Under the pieces are notes generated by a model. The model did no database searches. It was not told the origin of the DNA and worked only from the letters and a program-made list of their open reading frames with translations. Source: Pedobacter fastidiosus (GTDB lineage: Bacteria; Bacteroidota; Bacteroidia; Sphingobacteriales; Sphingobacteriaceae). From it: a DNA stretch of 64,000 bases. Shown here in pieces: positions 48,232-59,135 of the stretch. Position numbers and translations under genes: made by a program. Every line of letters starts with the position of its first letter. Within the stretch, counting starts at the first letter, position 1. The DNA is taken from contig NZ_JACRYL010000004.1 in assembly GCF_014306625.1 (NCBI RefSeq), positions 124,001 through 188,000 of the forward strand, written 5' to 3'.

Positions 48232-51075
48232 ATGAGAAAACTTTATACTTTTTTAAGTACATCAATATTTTTATTGGTCTTTTCTTTTTCTTCTTTTTCA
48301 CAAGATGTTCATTATCAAAAAACAGATAATGGAATAATTGTACAGCCAAGTATTAATGGTGTAAATATTGGCAAACAGATAAAAATCGAAGTCATTTCCG
48401 ATAAGATTATTCACACGGTGGTAACACCCGAAAATAAATTTTCATTGGAACCTAGTTTAATGGTTATCCCTGTTAAATCTAAACCAACTTGGTCTGTAAG
48501 CGAAATTGCAAACTTTATCCAACTCAAAACACAATCGCTTTTAGTAAAGATTAATATTGCTTCTGGTCAAATTCAATATCAGGATCTTAATGGCAAAAGT
48601 ATTCTCGAAGAAAAGGTGCAAACAACAAGGTTATTTAAACCTGTTTCAAACGATGGAGAATCAAGTTATGAAATAGAACAAATTTTCAATTCTCCTAAAG
48701 ATGAAGCCATTTATGGTTTAGGGCAACATCAGGATGATATGATGAATTATAAAGGCAAACAGGTTTTGTTGCTTCAAAATAATACAGATGTTGCCATTCC
48801 ATTTTTGCTGAGTAATAAAAACTATGGTATCCTTTGGGATAATTATTCAATTACTAAAGTAGGTGATGTTAGAAATTATCAACCCTTATCGAGTCTGCGC
48901 TTATTTTCTAAAGAGGGCGATCAAGGTTGGTTAACCGCAACTTATGCAGATAAGAAAACCGGAAAGGAAACCATTAAAAGAGCCGAATCGGATATTGATT
49001 ATTCCTTTTTAAGCGATATGAAAAAATTTTCAGATAGCTTTAAAATGGCGGATGGAATTGTGAAATGGGAAGGCAAAATTTCATCAGGATATACTGGTCT
49101 ACAACATTTTAATGTTAAATATGCAGGTTACATTAAGATTTGGATTAATGGTGAATTGCTCGTTGATAAATGGAGACAGGCTTGGAACCCAGGTTCGGCA
49201 GTGGTAGAAACCGAAATGCAAAAAGATAAAAAATACGATGTAAAAATTGAATGGATTCCAGATGGTACAGAATCTTATCTAGCCATTAAATGCTTAACGC
49301 CAATACCAGAAGAAGATCAAAATCAATATGCCTTTTTATCCGAATCGGGGAATGAAATTAACTATTATTTTATATTGGGGGGCAATGCCGATGAGGTAAT
49401 TAGCGGTTATAGAACGCTTACAGGAAAGGCGGTTTTAATGCCGAAATGGGCAATGGGTTTTTGGCAAAGCCGAGAAAGATATAAAACCCAAGAGGAACTT
49501 TTGGGTGTGGTTAAAGAATTTAGAGATCGAAAAATTCCGATTGATAACATTGTGCTCGATTGGCAGTATTGGAAACCAGATCGTTGGGGTACGCATGAGT
49601 TTGATAAAAGTCGTTTTCCAGATCCTGAGGGGATGATTAAAACCCTGCACGATACCTATCATACTCGTTTAATGATTTCGGTTTGGCCAAAATTTTATAC
49701 AGGCAATTCCAATTATGATTTGATGAATAAAAATGGCTTCCTATATAAACGAAATATTGTTGATGGGAGAAAGGATTGGCTGGGTTATCAATCTACTTTT
49801 TACGATGCTTTTAATCCTGAAGCTCGTGAAATGTTTTGGAGTTTGATGAATAAAACACTCTACAAAAAAGGCATTGATGCTTGGTGGATGGACGCTACTG
49901 AACCCGATATCCATTCTAACCTACCAATTTGGGAGCGTAAACAAAATATGACGCCAACTTATCTTGGTTCGGCTACAAAATATTTTAATGCCTTTCCATT
50001 GCAAAATTCAAAAGGCGTTTACGAAGGGCAACGTAAAGAAAATCCAGATGATCGGGTATTTATTTTAACGAGATCTGCTTATGGTGGTTTACAACGATAT
50101 GCTGCGGCAACTTGGAGTGGGGATATCGCTTCGCGCTGGGAAGATATGAAATCGCAGATTTCTGCTGGAATTAATTTTTCGTTATCTGGTTTGCCATATT
50201 GGACTATGGATATTGGAGGCTTCTCCGTTGAGCGTAGATATGAAAACCCTAATCCTGCAGATTTGGCTGAATGGCGAGAGTTGAATACCAGATGGTATCA
50301 GTTTGGGGCTTTTGTGCCATTGTTTAGGGGGCATGGTCAATTTCCGCTTCGCGAGGTGTATAATATTGCTCCAACCGATCATCCAGCATATAAAAGCATT
50401 TTATATTACAATAAATTGCGCTACAGATTAATGCCTTATATCTATTCTCTTGCTGGGCAAACCTATCAAAAGGATTACACCATTATGCGAGGTTTAGTTA
50501 TGGATTTTGGAGCAGATGAGAAGCTAAAAAATATAGCCGATCAATATATGTTTGGTCCATCACTGCTTATCAATCCGGTTTATAAATACGGTGCCACCAA
50601 TAGAAAAGTTTATTTGCCAGAGGGAAATGGATGGTACGATTTATATACAGGGGGTTACGTTAAAGGCGGACAAACTATTACTGCTAAAGCGCCTTACAGT
50701 CAAATGCCTATTTACGTAAAAGAGGGTGCTATTATTCCTTACGGACCAGAAATTCAGTATACTTCAGAAAAACCTAATGATCCAATTACGTTATATTTAT
50801 ATACGGGTAAAGATGGCACATTTACGCTATACGAAGATGAGGGCACAAATTATAATTATGAAAAGGGCGCCTTCTCCACAATCGATTTTGAGTATAGTGA
50901 AAGTGTCAAAACGCTTACCATTTCAAATCGGAAAGGAGCTTTTAAAGGGATGTTGGAGAACAGAACATTTAACGTTATCCGCATAACGGCTAAAAAGGCA
51001 AAGGCGCTAAACTTCAATCAAGCTCCAGATAAAACGGTAAGTTATGCTGGTAAAAAGATCGTAATTAAATTTTAA
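48232..51075 (+). CDS. GH31 glycosidase with PA14-like insert (probable alpha-xylosidase)
   Basis: This 947-aa secreted or surface enzyme has a signal peptide (MRKLYTFLSTSIFLLVFSFS), an N-terminal sandwich, a PA14-like insertion at about 250-365 (SSGYTGLQHFNVKYAGYIKIWINGELL) and a (beta/alpha)8 barrel with nucleophile Asp554 in DAWWMDATEPD and probable acid/base Asp631 in TWSGDIASRW. The PA14 insert is known from xyloglucan alpha-xylosidases of this family. The start at 48232 is chosen because the earlier ATG at 48160 would put 24 residues before the signal peptide. It heads the PUL. Confidence 0.88.
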   Translation: MRKLYTFLSTSIFLLVFSFSSFSQDVHYQKTDNGIIVQPSINGVNIGKQIKIEVISDKIIHTVVTPENKFSLEPSLMVIPVKSKPTWSVSEIANFIQLKTQSLLVKINIASGQIQYQDLNGKSILEEKVQTTRLFKPVSNDGESSYEIEQIFNSPKDEAIYGLGQHQDDMMNYKGKQVLLLQNNTDVAIPFLLSNKNYGILWDNYSITKVGDVRNYQPLSSLRLFSKEGDQGWLTATYADKKTGKETIKRAESDIDYSFLSDMKKFSDSFKMADGIVKWEGKISSGYTGLQHFNVKYAGYIKIWINGELLVDKWRQAWNPGSAVVETEMQKDKKYDVKIEWIPDGTESYLAIKCLTPIPEEDQNQYAFLSESGNEINYYFILGGNADEVISGYRTLTGKAVLMPKWAMGFWQSRERYKTQEELLGVVKEFRDRKIPIDNIVLDWQYWKPDRWGTHEFDKSRFPDPEGMIKTLHDTYHTRLMISVWPKFYTGNSNYDLMNKNGFLYKRNIVDGRKDWLGYQSTFYDAFNPEAREMFWSLMNKTLYKKGIDAWWMDATEPDIHSNLPIWERKQNMTPTYLGSATKYFNAFPLQNSKGVYEGQRKENPDDRVFILTRSAYGGLQRYAAATWSGDIASRWEDMKSQISAGINFSLSGLPYWTMDIGGFSVERRYENPNPADLAEWRELNTRWYQFGAFVPLFRGHGQFPLREVYNIAPTDHPAYKSILYYNKLRYRLMPYIYSLAGQTYQKDYTIMRGLVMDFGADEKLKNIADQYMFGPSLLINPVYKYGATNRKVYLPEGNGWYDLYTGGYVKGGQTITAKAPYSQMPIYVKEGAIIPYGPEIQYTSEKPNDPITLYLYTGKDGTFTLYEDEGTNYNYEKGAFSTIDFEYSESVKTLTISNRKGAFKGMLENRTFNVIRITAKKAKALNFNQAPDKTVSYAGKKIVIKF

Positions 51076-51117
51076 TCAATCAATTGGGTCGTTATTAAGA
51101 TTTATCAGATTAGATAG

Positions 51118-52785
51118 ATGATGTTTCAGAAAAATATACTTTATTTTTTGCTGACTGGCTTAACAACAGCATGGAGTAGCCTTGCATTTGGGCAAAATCC
51201 ACAAGGGTTTTTCCTAAATGATGCCGTACGTAAGAAAGTAGAACAACCAGATTATGTAAAGCATAAGCCATCGGATAAGCCTGTTTCACTGGCGGTTAAT
51301 TTAGATGCTAAGCAAACCAATGGCTTGATTTCTAAATACATTTATGGTACGAATTCGAATACGTATATGGGCCCGATTGTAGATCAAACTGAACTGTTAG
51401 AAAATATCAAAAACCTTTCTCCAAAAATTATCCGTTTCCCAGGTGGCAATTTAAGTAACGTTTACTTTTGGAATGCTTCAAAAAACAAAAGGCCAGCAGA
51501 TGTTCCACAGGTTATTTTATATGGAGATGATCGACCAGTAAAGCCAGAAAATTTGTGGTATGGAATAAGCGATGATCAGAATTCCTTTTCGCTTGATCGT
51601 TATTATCAATTACTTAAGGCAACAAATACTGCGGGTATTATTTGCGTAAATTATAGTTATGCCCGTTATGGAACAGGTAGTGCACCTGTTCAAAATGCCG
51701 CACATTTGGCTGCAGATTGGGTGCGTTTTGATAAGGGTAAAACCAAATTTTGGGAAATCGGCAATGAAAATTATGGAACTTGGCAAGCGGGCTACAAAAT
51801 AGATACTCTTCAGAATAAAGATCATCAGCCAGAGTTTATTTCTGGTAAGCTTTATGGAGAACATTTAAAGGTTTTTGCCGATTCGATGAAAGCGGCGGCT
51901 AAAGAAATCAAGTCGGAAATATTTATCGGTGCGGTAATGATAGAAACTGCCAAAGATAAATCGTGGGAAGGAGGAATTACAAAAAACTGGATCGATGGTT
52001 TGCTAAAATCAGCCGGTTCAGAAATTGATTATTATGTGCTCCATAGTTACTATACGCCATATAATCAAAATTCTACACCAGAAATTATCTTGAATTCTGC
52101 AACAACTGAAACGGCTAAAATGGTTAGTTATATGAAAGAACTCTCTTCAGTTTATCATTTACCAGAAAAACCATTGGCATTAACGGAGTGGAATATTTTT
52201 GCATCTGGCGCCAAACAATCTTGTTCTTTTATTAATGGGATGCATGCAGCTATTGTTCTTGGCGAACTTTCTAATTTAAAGTTTGGAATGGCTAGCCGTT
52301 GGGATTTGGCAAATGCATATTCCAATGGAGATGATCATGGTATGTTTAACAAGGGTGATGAACCAGGGGTTCCACTTTGGAATCCAAGACCCGTATATTA
52401 CTATATGTATTACTTTCAGCGATTTTTTGGAGATGAGTTGCTTAAAACAAATTCCCCTACAAATGGTGATGTTTTGACTTATGCTTCGAAATTTTCTAGT
52501 GGGGAAATGGGCGTAGTAATTGTAAACAAAGGAAGTTCTGAACAAGTTATCGAATTGGATATCGCCAATTTTAAACCCTTAAAAACCTATTTTCTTTATA
52601 GTTTAACAGGTGGGAATGATAATGGAGCCTTTTCGCAAAAGGTGCTGGTTAACGGAGAAACGACCAAATATTCAGCAGGTGGACCACCAAATCCTAAAAA
52701 GGTAAAAGCGCTCTCTGCCAGCTCAACAGGTAAAATCAAATTCGAATCTGCACCGCTTTCGGTTCAATATCTTTTGATAGAATAA
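51118..52785 (+). CDS. Clan GH-A glycosidase, GH51-like (possible alpha-L-arabinofuranosidase)
   Basis: This 555-aa enzyme has a signal peptide (MMFQKNILYFLLTGLTTAWSSLAFG) and a TIM-barrel with ISKYIYGTNSNTYMGP near 72, RFPGGNLSNVYFWN near 106, acid/base Glu217 in WEIGNENYGTW and nucleophile Glu357 in LTEWNIF, then a C-terminal beta domain. The layout fits GH51-type arabinofuranosidases, but GH39- or GH44-like assignment cannot be excluded without a search. Located between GH31 and GH2 genes in one operon. Confidence 0.65.
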   Translation: MMFQKNILYFLLTGLTTAWSSLAFGQNPQGFFLNDAVRKKVEQPDYVKHKPSDKPVSLAVNLDAKQTNGLISKYIYGTNSNTYMGPIVDQTELLENIKNLSPKIIRFPGGNLSNVYFWNASKNKRPADVPQVILYGDDRPVKPENLWYGISDDQNSFSLDRYYQLLKATNTAGIICVNYSYARYGTGSAPVQNAAHLAADWVRFDKGKTKFWEIGNENYGTWQAGYKIDTLQNKDHQPEFISGKLYGEHLKVFADSMKAAAKEIKSEIFIGAVMIETAKDKSWEGGITKNWIDGLLKSAGSEIDYYVLHSYYTPYNQNSTPEIILNSATTETAKMVSYMKELSSVYHLPEKPLALTEWNIFASGAKQSCSFINGMHAAIVLGELSNLKFGMASRWDLANAYSNGDDHGMFNKGDEPGVPLWNPRPVYYYMYYFQRFFGDELLKTNSPTNGDVLTYASKFSSGEMGVVIVNKGSSEQVIELDIANFKPLKTYFLYSLTGGNDNGAFSQKVLVNGETTKYSAGGPPNPKKVKALSASSTGKIKFESAPLSVQYLLIE

Positions 52786-52794
52786 AATATTCAA

Positions 52795-55647
52795 ATGAAA
52801 ATATCAATCTTAAAAATATTTGCAAGCTTATTCATAATTATAGTTTGCCATGCGTTCACTTCCTCAGCACAGATAAGTGTTGAAAAAAGGCGAGAACATA
52901 TTCTGATTGATACTAGTTGGCGTTTTGCTTTTGGACATCCTTACGATACAAAAAAAGATTATCAAAACGGAACCGGCTATTTTTCTTATCTGGCCAAAAC
53001 AGGTTATGGCGATGGCGCAGCAGATCCGGCTTTTGATGATCGAACTTGGAGAAAACTTAATTTGCCACATGATTGTGCTGTAGAACAACCCTTTAATGAA
53101 AAGGCAAGCTTTAGTCATGGTTTTAAAGCAGTCGGTAGAAATTTCCCTGATGCCAGCGTTGGTTGGTATCGCAAGTCGGTTTTTATTCCTGCAAGCGATT
53201 TGGGGAGAAAGATAAGTATTGCATTTGATGGTGTTTTTAGAAATTCTATTGTTTGGGTAAACGGAAATTATTTGGGTACCGAACCGAGTGGTTATTTAGG
53301 TTTTGAATATGATATTACGGATTATTTAAATTATGGTGGTGAAAATGTTATTGCGGTAAGGGCTGATGTTACTATGGAAGAAGGTTGGTTTTACGAAGGT
53401 GCTGGAATTTATCGCCATGCCTGGTTAAATAAAACCAATGCGCTACACGTAATCCCTAATGGAACTTTTGTTCGAAGTAATTTAAGTGCTAATAAAGCGA
53501 TTGTAACTGCAAGCGTAACCCTAAAAAATGATGCTTTGGTTTCAGCGAAATTCAATATTCAACAAGATGTTCTTGATGCAACTGGAAAGGTTGTCGCCTC
53601 TCAAACACTTTCAAATCTTGACTTAAAGGTATTGGAGGAAAAGGAATTTACGCTGGATATTCCCCTCGAGAACCCTCAACTGTGGGATTTAGAAAATCCT
53701 TATCTGTATTCCTTATCCACTACCGTGATTAAGAACGGACAGATTGCTGATTTATATAAAACTCCCTTTGGAATTAGAACAATTAGGTTTGATGCCGAGA
53801 ATGGATTCTTTTTAAACGGAAAGCGAGTAGAGATTAAGGGAACCAATAACCATCAAGATCATGCAGGTGTTGGTGTGGCCCTGCCAGATGAGCTCCAATA
53901 TTTCCGAATTAGCAAACTCAAGGAAATGGGTAGTAATGCTTATCGGTGCTCACACAATCCGCCAACCGTAGAATTGCTAGAGGTCTGTGATAAACTTGGG
54001 ATGTTGGTGATTGATGAAAACCGTTTAATGGGCATAAACGATCAACATCTTAATGATGTTAAAAGACTAATCGTTCGCGATCGTAATCACCCCAGTATCA
54101 TCAGCTGGTCTATAGGAAACGAAGAATGGAACATAGAAGGTAACATAACCGGGGCTAGAATTGCCAGTACCATGCAAGCCTTTGTAAAAACTATTGATAC
54201 CACGAGAGCTGTAACTGCGGCAATAAGTGGAGGGATTGGAAATGGGATATCAACAGTTATCGATCTTTTAGGTTATAATTATGTCGCGACAAAAAATACC
54301 GATGAACAACATCAAAAATTCCCCAAGCAGTTTAGTTGGGGAACAGAAGAGGGATCTACCGTAGCCACAAGAGGTATTTATGTTGATAACAGGGATAAAA
54401 ATGAGCTCGCTGCTTACGATGTTAGGCAAAATGCAAATTTTTTAAGCCTCGAAGACGGATGGAAACACTATGCTTCCCGCCCTTATTTAGCTGGAATGTT
54501 TATTTGGACGGGTTTCGATTATCGGGGTGAGCCCACGCCTTTTGGATGGCCATCTGTACTTTCTTATTTTGGAATGTTGGATTTATGTGGTTTTCCAAAA
54601 GATAGTGCTTGGTTCTTAAAATCATGGTGGAGTGATCAGCCCACACTTCACCTTCTGCCACATTGGAACTGGAAGGGAAAAGAAGGTAAGCCAATTGAAG
54701 TTTGGGCTTATAGTAACTGTGATGAGGTTGAGCTTTTCCTCAATAAAAAAAGTCTTGGTAAAAAGCCGATGGAAAAAAATGGACACCTGAGCTGGACAGT
54801 AAATTATAGTCCGGGTGTATTAGAAGCCGTAGGATTTAAAAATGGAAAAAAAATATCCGATGTTGTTAAAACGACATCCGATCCTAAAAGTGTTTCTGTT
54901 AAACAAGAAAATATTGAGGTTACGAAGTCAGATATTGCTGTGCTTACTGTAAATGTAAATGATGCTTTAGGGAATTTGGTGCCTACAGCAAATAATGAAA
55001 TAAATTTCGAAATCACCGGTCCTGCTGAAATTATTGGGGTAGGGAATGGAAATCCTACTTCTTTGGAGAAAGATCAGTTTTTAGAGGAGATCGGTATTGT
55101 AGGGATCAGCAACCTTAAAGAAAAAACAATCTCCCACTTGGAAGATGTAAGCGAACTTTCTACAGATGTAAATGGTTGGGTTGATGCTTTCAAAGAAGAT
55201 AGAAACCAAGAATTTGGAAAAAAAACAAAGTCACTGATTTATAGAGGAGATTTTGAACTTCCAGAATGGAATGATCAAACCAAAATTACATTCTTTTACA
55301 AAAGCATTGGCAAGGAACAATCAATTTATATCAATGGCAAAAAAATAGCGGATAAGATTTCTGCGGATAAAAAAGGAAATATTTTCGTTCTTGATCGATC
55401 TGTTATAAAGCCCGGAAAAAATACGATAGCGATACTTGCAACACCCTTATTAAAAGTGAATAGTTGGGATGTAATCAATTCAGATCCGGGTGCTTTTCAA
55501 GTATTAAAGCCTGCGTTAGCATGGAAACGCAAGTTATTTAACGGCTTTGCTCAAGTAATTGTTCAAAAAGCAGGCGAAAAGGGGGATGTTTATATATCAG
55601 CTACATCACCAGGACTGAAGTCTGCCAATTTTAAAATTAAATTATAA
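52795..55647 (+). CDS. GH2 beta-galactosidase-like enzyme
   Basis: This 950-aa secreted enzyme (signal peptide ending near ...FTSSAQ) has the GH2 sugar-binding, sandwich and barrel domains: acid/base Glu443 in IISWSIGNEEWN and nucleophile Glu579 in FIWTGFDYRGEPTPFGWPS, then a DUF4982-like domain near 640-700 and a further beta domain. The FDYRGEP nucleophile motif is typical of Bacteroidota beta-galactosidases; activity on beta-mannosides or glucuronides is an alternative. It starts 9 bases after the previous gene. Confidence 0.87.
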   Translation: MKISILKIFASLFIIIVCHAFTSSAQISVEKRREHILIDTSWRFAFGHPYDTKKDYQNGTGYFSYLAKTGYGDGAADPAFDDRTWRKLNLPHDCAVEQPFNEKASFSHGFKAVGRNFPDASVGWYRKSVFIPASDLGRKISIAFDGVFRNSIVWVNGNYLGTEPSGYLGFEYDITDYLNYGGENVIAVRADVTMEEGWFYEGAGIYRHAWLNKTNALHVIPNGTFVRSNLSANKAIVTASVTLKNDALVSAKFNIQQDVLDATGKVVASQTLSNLDLKVLEEKEFTLDIPLENPQLWDLENPYLYSLSTTVIKNGQIADLYKTPFGIRTIRFDAENGFFLNGKRVEIKGTNNHQDHAGVGVALPDELQYFRISKLKEMGSNAYRCSHNPPTVELLEVCDKLGMLVIDENRLMGINDQHLNDVKRLIVRDRNHPSIISWSIGNEEWNIEGNITGARIASTMQAFVKTIDTTRAVTAAISGGIGNGISTVIDLLGYNYVATKNTDEQHQKFPKQFSWGTEEGSTVATRGIYVDNRDKNELAAYDVRQNANFLSLEDGWKHYASRPYLAGMFIWTGFDYRGEPTPFGWPSVLSYFGMLDLCGFPKDSAWFLKSWWSDQPTLHLLPHWNWKGKEGKPIEVWAYSNCDEVELFLNKKSLGKKPMEKNGHLSWTVNYSPGVLEAVGFKNGKKISDVVKTTSDPKSVSVKQENIEVTKSDIAVLTVNVNDALGNLVPTANNEINFEITGPAEIIGVGNGNPTSLEKDQFLEEIGIVGISNLKEKTISHLEDVSELSTDVNGWVDAFKEDRNQEFGKKTKSLIYRGDFELPEWNDQTKITFFYKSIGKEQSIYINGKKIADKISADKKGNIFVLDRSVIKPGKNTIAILATPLLKVNSWDVINSDPGAFQVLKPALAWKRKLFNGFAQVIVQKAGEKGDVYISATSPGLKSANFKIKL

Positions 55648-55958
55648 TCCAATATAAGAGCGGATCATCTAAAACAAAAGATGAAAACATAATCTGAGTA
55701 GTCTTTTGGTAACATTCTCTTTATCTAGAGTATTTTCGGATTACGTAGATAGTTAATTATTTTAAAAACGTTGGTAAAAAAGTACAACATTAAGTTTAGT
55801 GTGTTTTTAGATAAAAATGTTGATAATGATTGTTTTAATTCGGTTTTCTATAACCAACAGTAGTTTTAAGATTATCTTAAGTTAAAATAATATTATAAAT
55901 ATACTTCACAATGATGTTAAATTTGAATTAAGTAAACAAATAACTAAATATAAACATT
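55648..55958 (+). promoter_or_regulatory. Intergenic leader of the susC gene
   Basis: A 311-base gap separates GH2 and susC. TAAATTTG (55918-55925) matches the -7 box and lies 33 bases before the ATG, but no TTTG box lies at the right distance, so a specialised sigma factor or activator may be used. Nothing else was recognised in the gap. Confidence 0.3.
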
Positions 55959-58900
55959 ATGAGTAAAACGTTACGAGCAGCTATGCTGTTTGTCGTATTT
56001 CTGGCATCGCTATTTCCAGCGCTCGCCCAGAATATTACAAATAGGCAAATTACAGGAACTGTTTCAGATGAAAAAGGTGTTACCTTGCCAGGAGCAGGGG
56101 TATCTATAAAAAATTCTCAAACTGCCGTTTCCACAAATTCTGACGGTAAATATGTGATTACCGTTCCTTCAGGTTCAGCAACCACATTAATCTTTTCTTT
56201 TATCGGTTCGGTGAAGCAGGAGATTGTAGTAGGCGATAGAAGCGTGATAAACGTTGTTTTGAAACCTGCATCTACCGATTTATCTGATGTAGTTGTAATT
56301 GGATATGGTAACCAGAAAAGGGGTGATGTTAATGGTGCAATTTCTTCTGTTAAAGCCGCAGATATTGCAAATGTACCTCAGGTTAGTATAGATCAAATGC
56401 TTCAGGGCAAGGCTTCAGGATTAACCATTACGCAAAACTCTGGTGCTCCAGGGAGTTCTACCTCTGTACGTGTACGCGGGGTAACCTCTTTGAGTTTATC
56501 CAATGAGCCTTTATACGTAGTGGATGGTGTTCCAATCTCTGGAGATGCAACCAACCAATCTACCAGCGGAAGAACGGTTGGTTTGTCGGCTAACAATGGC
56601 GAATCTGCAGTGAGTCCACTTTCTTCTATTAACCCAAGCGATATCGAATCTATCGATGTTTTAAAAGATGCCTCTGCAACTGCAATTTATGGTAGCCGGG
56701 CGTCCAATGGTGTAATCATCATCACCACAAAACGTGGTAAAAATGGCTCAGCACGAGTTACTTATGATGGATATGGAGCCATTTCACAACAAGGAAAATT
56801 TCTTGATGTAATGAATCTTCAACAATATGCCGTTTTACAAAATGCATTAGCAGATGTTACTGGTGTACAGAGAAGGGCAGAATTTGCAGATCCAGCTTTA
56901 TTGGGTAAGGGAACCGATTGGCAAGATGAAATTTTCAGAAATGCAGTAATGCAAAATCATCAATTGGGTATATCTGGTGGTAAAGATGGTTTGGATTATT
57001 ATATTTCAGGCGGATATCTTAAACAGGATGGTACAATTTTAGGAAGTAATTACAAGAGATATACTTTTCGTTCAAACATTAATAGCCAGGTTAAACCATG
57101 GTTAAAAGTTGGAATGTCCTTATCGGGAAGTCGCTCGAACGAAAATCAAGGTTTGTCAAATAACACAGGTGTTGTTTACAACGCTTTATTAAGTGCTCCA
57201 GATCAAGCGGTAAGAAACCCTGATGGCTCTTTCGCTGGTCCTATTCCAAATTCAAACCAACAAGGCGGACAAATTAATCCTGTTGCTCAGTCATTAGATA
57301 TTACCAATGTTTTAAATCGCAGCAATCTTAATGGAGCGCTTTATGGCGACATTAAATTTACCAATGATTTAACGTTGAGATCTGAAGTAAATGGTGATTT
57401 TAACTATTCTGCAGCAAGAGTTTTCACACCAACTTATCAATATGGGATATATGGAAATGCAACTGCTAGATTACAAGAATACAATTCAAATACCACTTAT
57501 TGGGGATGGAAAGAGTATTTAACTTATGCACATACTTTCAATAAGAAACATAATTTAACAGCATTGTTAGGTTACGAGGTTAACCAATCTACTTGGGGTG
57601 GAACTGATGCATCTATTCAGAAGTTTTTAAGTAATGATTTGCAGACGCTGGGTTTAGGTGATCTTAAGACTGCAATTATTGGAGAGTATAAAGATAGCCA
57701 AGCGTTAGAATCTTTTTTTGCTAGGGGTATTTATACTTATAATAATAAATACAGCATTACGGCAACTGTTCGTTCGGATAAGTCATCGAAATTTGTTCAA
57801 GGTAAGCAAACAGGTTATTTTCCTGCATTTGCCGTTTCATGGCGACTATCTGATGAGCCCTTCATGGCTGGTATAAAAGATATTGCCGACAATATCAAAT
57901 TTAGAGTAGGTTATGGTGAAGTGGGTAATCAAAATCTTCCTAATTACCAATATGGTTCTGCATTAACTCCAGTAGTTACTGGTTTAGGTACCGGTTTTGC
58001 AATAGATAAAGTTGCTAACCCGAACTTAACTTGGGAAAGTGCGGTACAAACAAACGTGGGTGTAGATTTCAGTTTAATTAAAGGAAGAATTGATGCCTCT
58101 TTTGATTACTTTAACAAAACATCCAAAGATTTCCTTTTCCAAAAGCCATTACCAGCATATCTTGTTGGGCAAACAGCAGCTTATTCAGGAACGGGTGTAA
58201 TTAGTCCGCCATATATTAATGGAGGAAAAGTAAGTAACAAAGGTTTTGATTTTACTTTAAATAGTAAAAACTTAACTGGTAAATTTAAATGGAATACCAC
58301 AGTAATATTCTCAAAATATAAAAATGAAGTTTTATCATTAGCAGATGGTGTTCCATTTATTGATGGTAAAATTAACGTAAGTTTCCTTCAAATGACGGTT
58401 ACCAGAACACAGGTGGGTGGATCGATAGGTGAGTTTTACGGTTATAAAGTGAAAGATATTTTCCGCACTGATGCGCAGTTAAGGGCAGCTCCAGTTCAGT
58501 TCGGCAGACCTTTAACAAATAATAGTGCTGGTACTTGGTTAGGAGATATTCAGTTTGAAGATTTGAACGGTGATGGCAAAATTGATGAGTCAGATCAAAC
58601 TTCATTAGGAAATCCAAATCCAAAATTCACTTATGGAATTACGAATAGTTTTTCATACAAATCTTTTGATCTTTCGATCTTTTTAAATGGCTCTTATGGA
58701 GCGAAAATTTTAAATGCATTAAATTATCAATTATCAGGATTATCTGGACTTTATCAAAATCAACTAGCCTCAGCTATTGATTTCTGGAGCCCAACCAATA
58801 CAGGTTCTAATATTCCAGCACCTCGAGGTGGAGACAATCCAAACTTAAAAAACTCAGATCGTTTTATAGAATCTGGTTCTTTTCTACGCGTTCAAAATGT

Positions 58901-59120
58901 AAACTTGGCTTACAGCCTTCCATCAGAGTTTATTCGTAAAGCAAAGCTGAACAGGTTAAAAGTATTCGCAAGCGTACAAAATCTATATGTGTTTACAAAA
59001 TATAAGGGTTTAGATCCAGAGGTTGGTAACCAGAATTATAATGTGTTTCTAACCAATGTAGATAGTGGTAGATACCCTATTCCACGCACATTTACTTTTG
59101 GAATTAACGCAGAATTTTAA
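55959..59120 (+). CDS. susC: SusC-family TonB-dependent outer-membrane transporter
   Basis: This 1053-aa protein imports oligosaccharides across the outer membrane with its SusD partner. A signal peptide (MSKTLRAAMLFVVFLASLFPALA) is followed by a carboxypeptidase-D-like domain (ITGTVSDEKGVTLPGAGVSI near 29-48), a plug with the SusC signature DLSDVVVIGYGNQKRGDVNGAI near 107-127, SNGVIIITTKRG near 250 and a beta-barrel ending FTFGINAEF. No N-terminal FecR-interacting extension is visible. susD follows after 15 bases. Confidence 0.95.
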   Translation: MSKTLRAAMLFVVFLASLFPALAQNITNRQITGTVSDEKGVTLPGAGVSIKNSQTAVSTNSDGKYVITVPSGSATTLIFSFIGSVKQEIVVGDRSVINVVLKPASTDLSDVVVIGYGNQKRGDVNGAISSVKAADIANVPQVSIDQMLQGKASGLTITQNSGAPGSSTSVRVRGVTSLSLSNEPLYVVDGVPISGDATNQSTSGRTVGLSANNGESAVSPLSSINPSDIESIDVLKDASATAIYGSRASNGVIIITTKRGKNGSARVTYDGYGAISQQGKFLDVMNLQQYAVLQNALADVTGVQRRAEFADPALLGKGTDWQDEIFRNAVMQNHQLGISGGKDGLDYYISGGYLKQDGTILGSNYKRYTFRSNINSQVKPWLKVGMSLSGSRSNENQGLSNNTGVVYNALLSAPDQAVRNPDGSFAGPIPNSNQQGGQINPVAQSLDITNVLNRSNLNGALYGDIKFTNDLTLRSEVNGDFNYSAARVFTPTYQYGIYGNATARLQEYNSNTTYWGWKEYLTYAHTFNKKHNLTALLGYEVNQSTWGGTDASIQKFLSNDLQTLGLGDLKTAIIGEYKDSQALESFFARGIYTYNNKYSITATVRSDKSSKFVQGKQTGYFPAFAVSWRLSDEPFMAGIKDIADNIKFRVGYGEVGNQNLPNYQYGSALTPVVTGLGTGFAIDKVANPNLTWESAVQTNVGVDFSLIKGRIDASFDYFNKTSKDFLFQKPLPAYLVGQTAAYSGTGVISPPYINGGKVSNKGFDFTLNSKNLTGKFKWNTTVIFSKYKNEVLSLADGVPFIDGKINVSFLQMTVTRTQVGGSIGEFYGYKVKDIFRTDAQLRAAPVQFGRPLTNNSAGTWLGDIQFEDLNGDGKIDESDQTSLGNPNPKFTYGITNSFSYKSFDLSIFLNGSYGAKILNALNYQLSGLSGLYQNQLASAIDFWSPTNTGSNIPAPRGGDNPNLKNSDRFIESGSFLRVQNVNLAYSLPSEFIRKAKLNRLKVFASVQNLYVFTKYKGLDPEVGNQNYNVFLTNVDSGRYPIPRTFTFGINAEF

Positions 59121-59135
59121 TTATAAGAAAGAAAT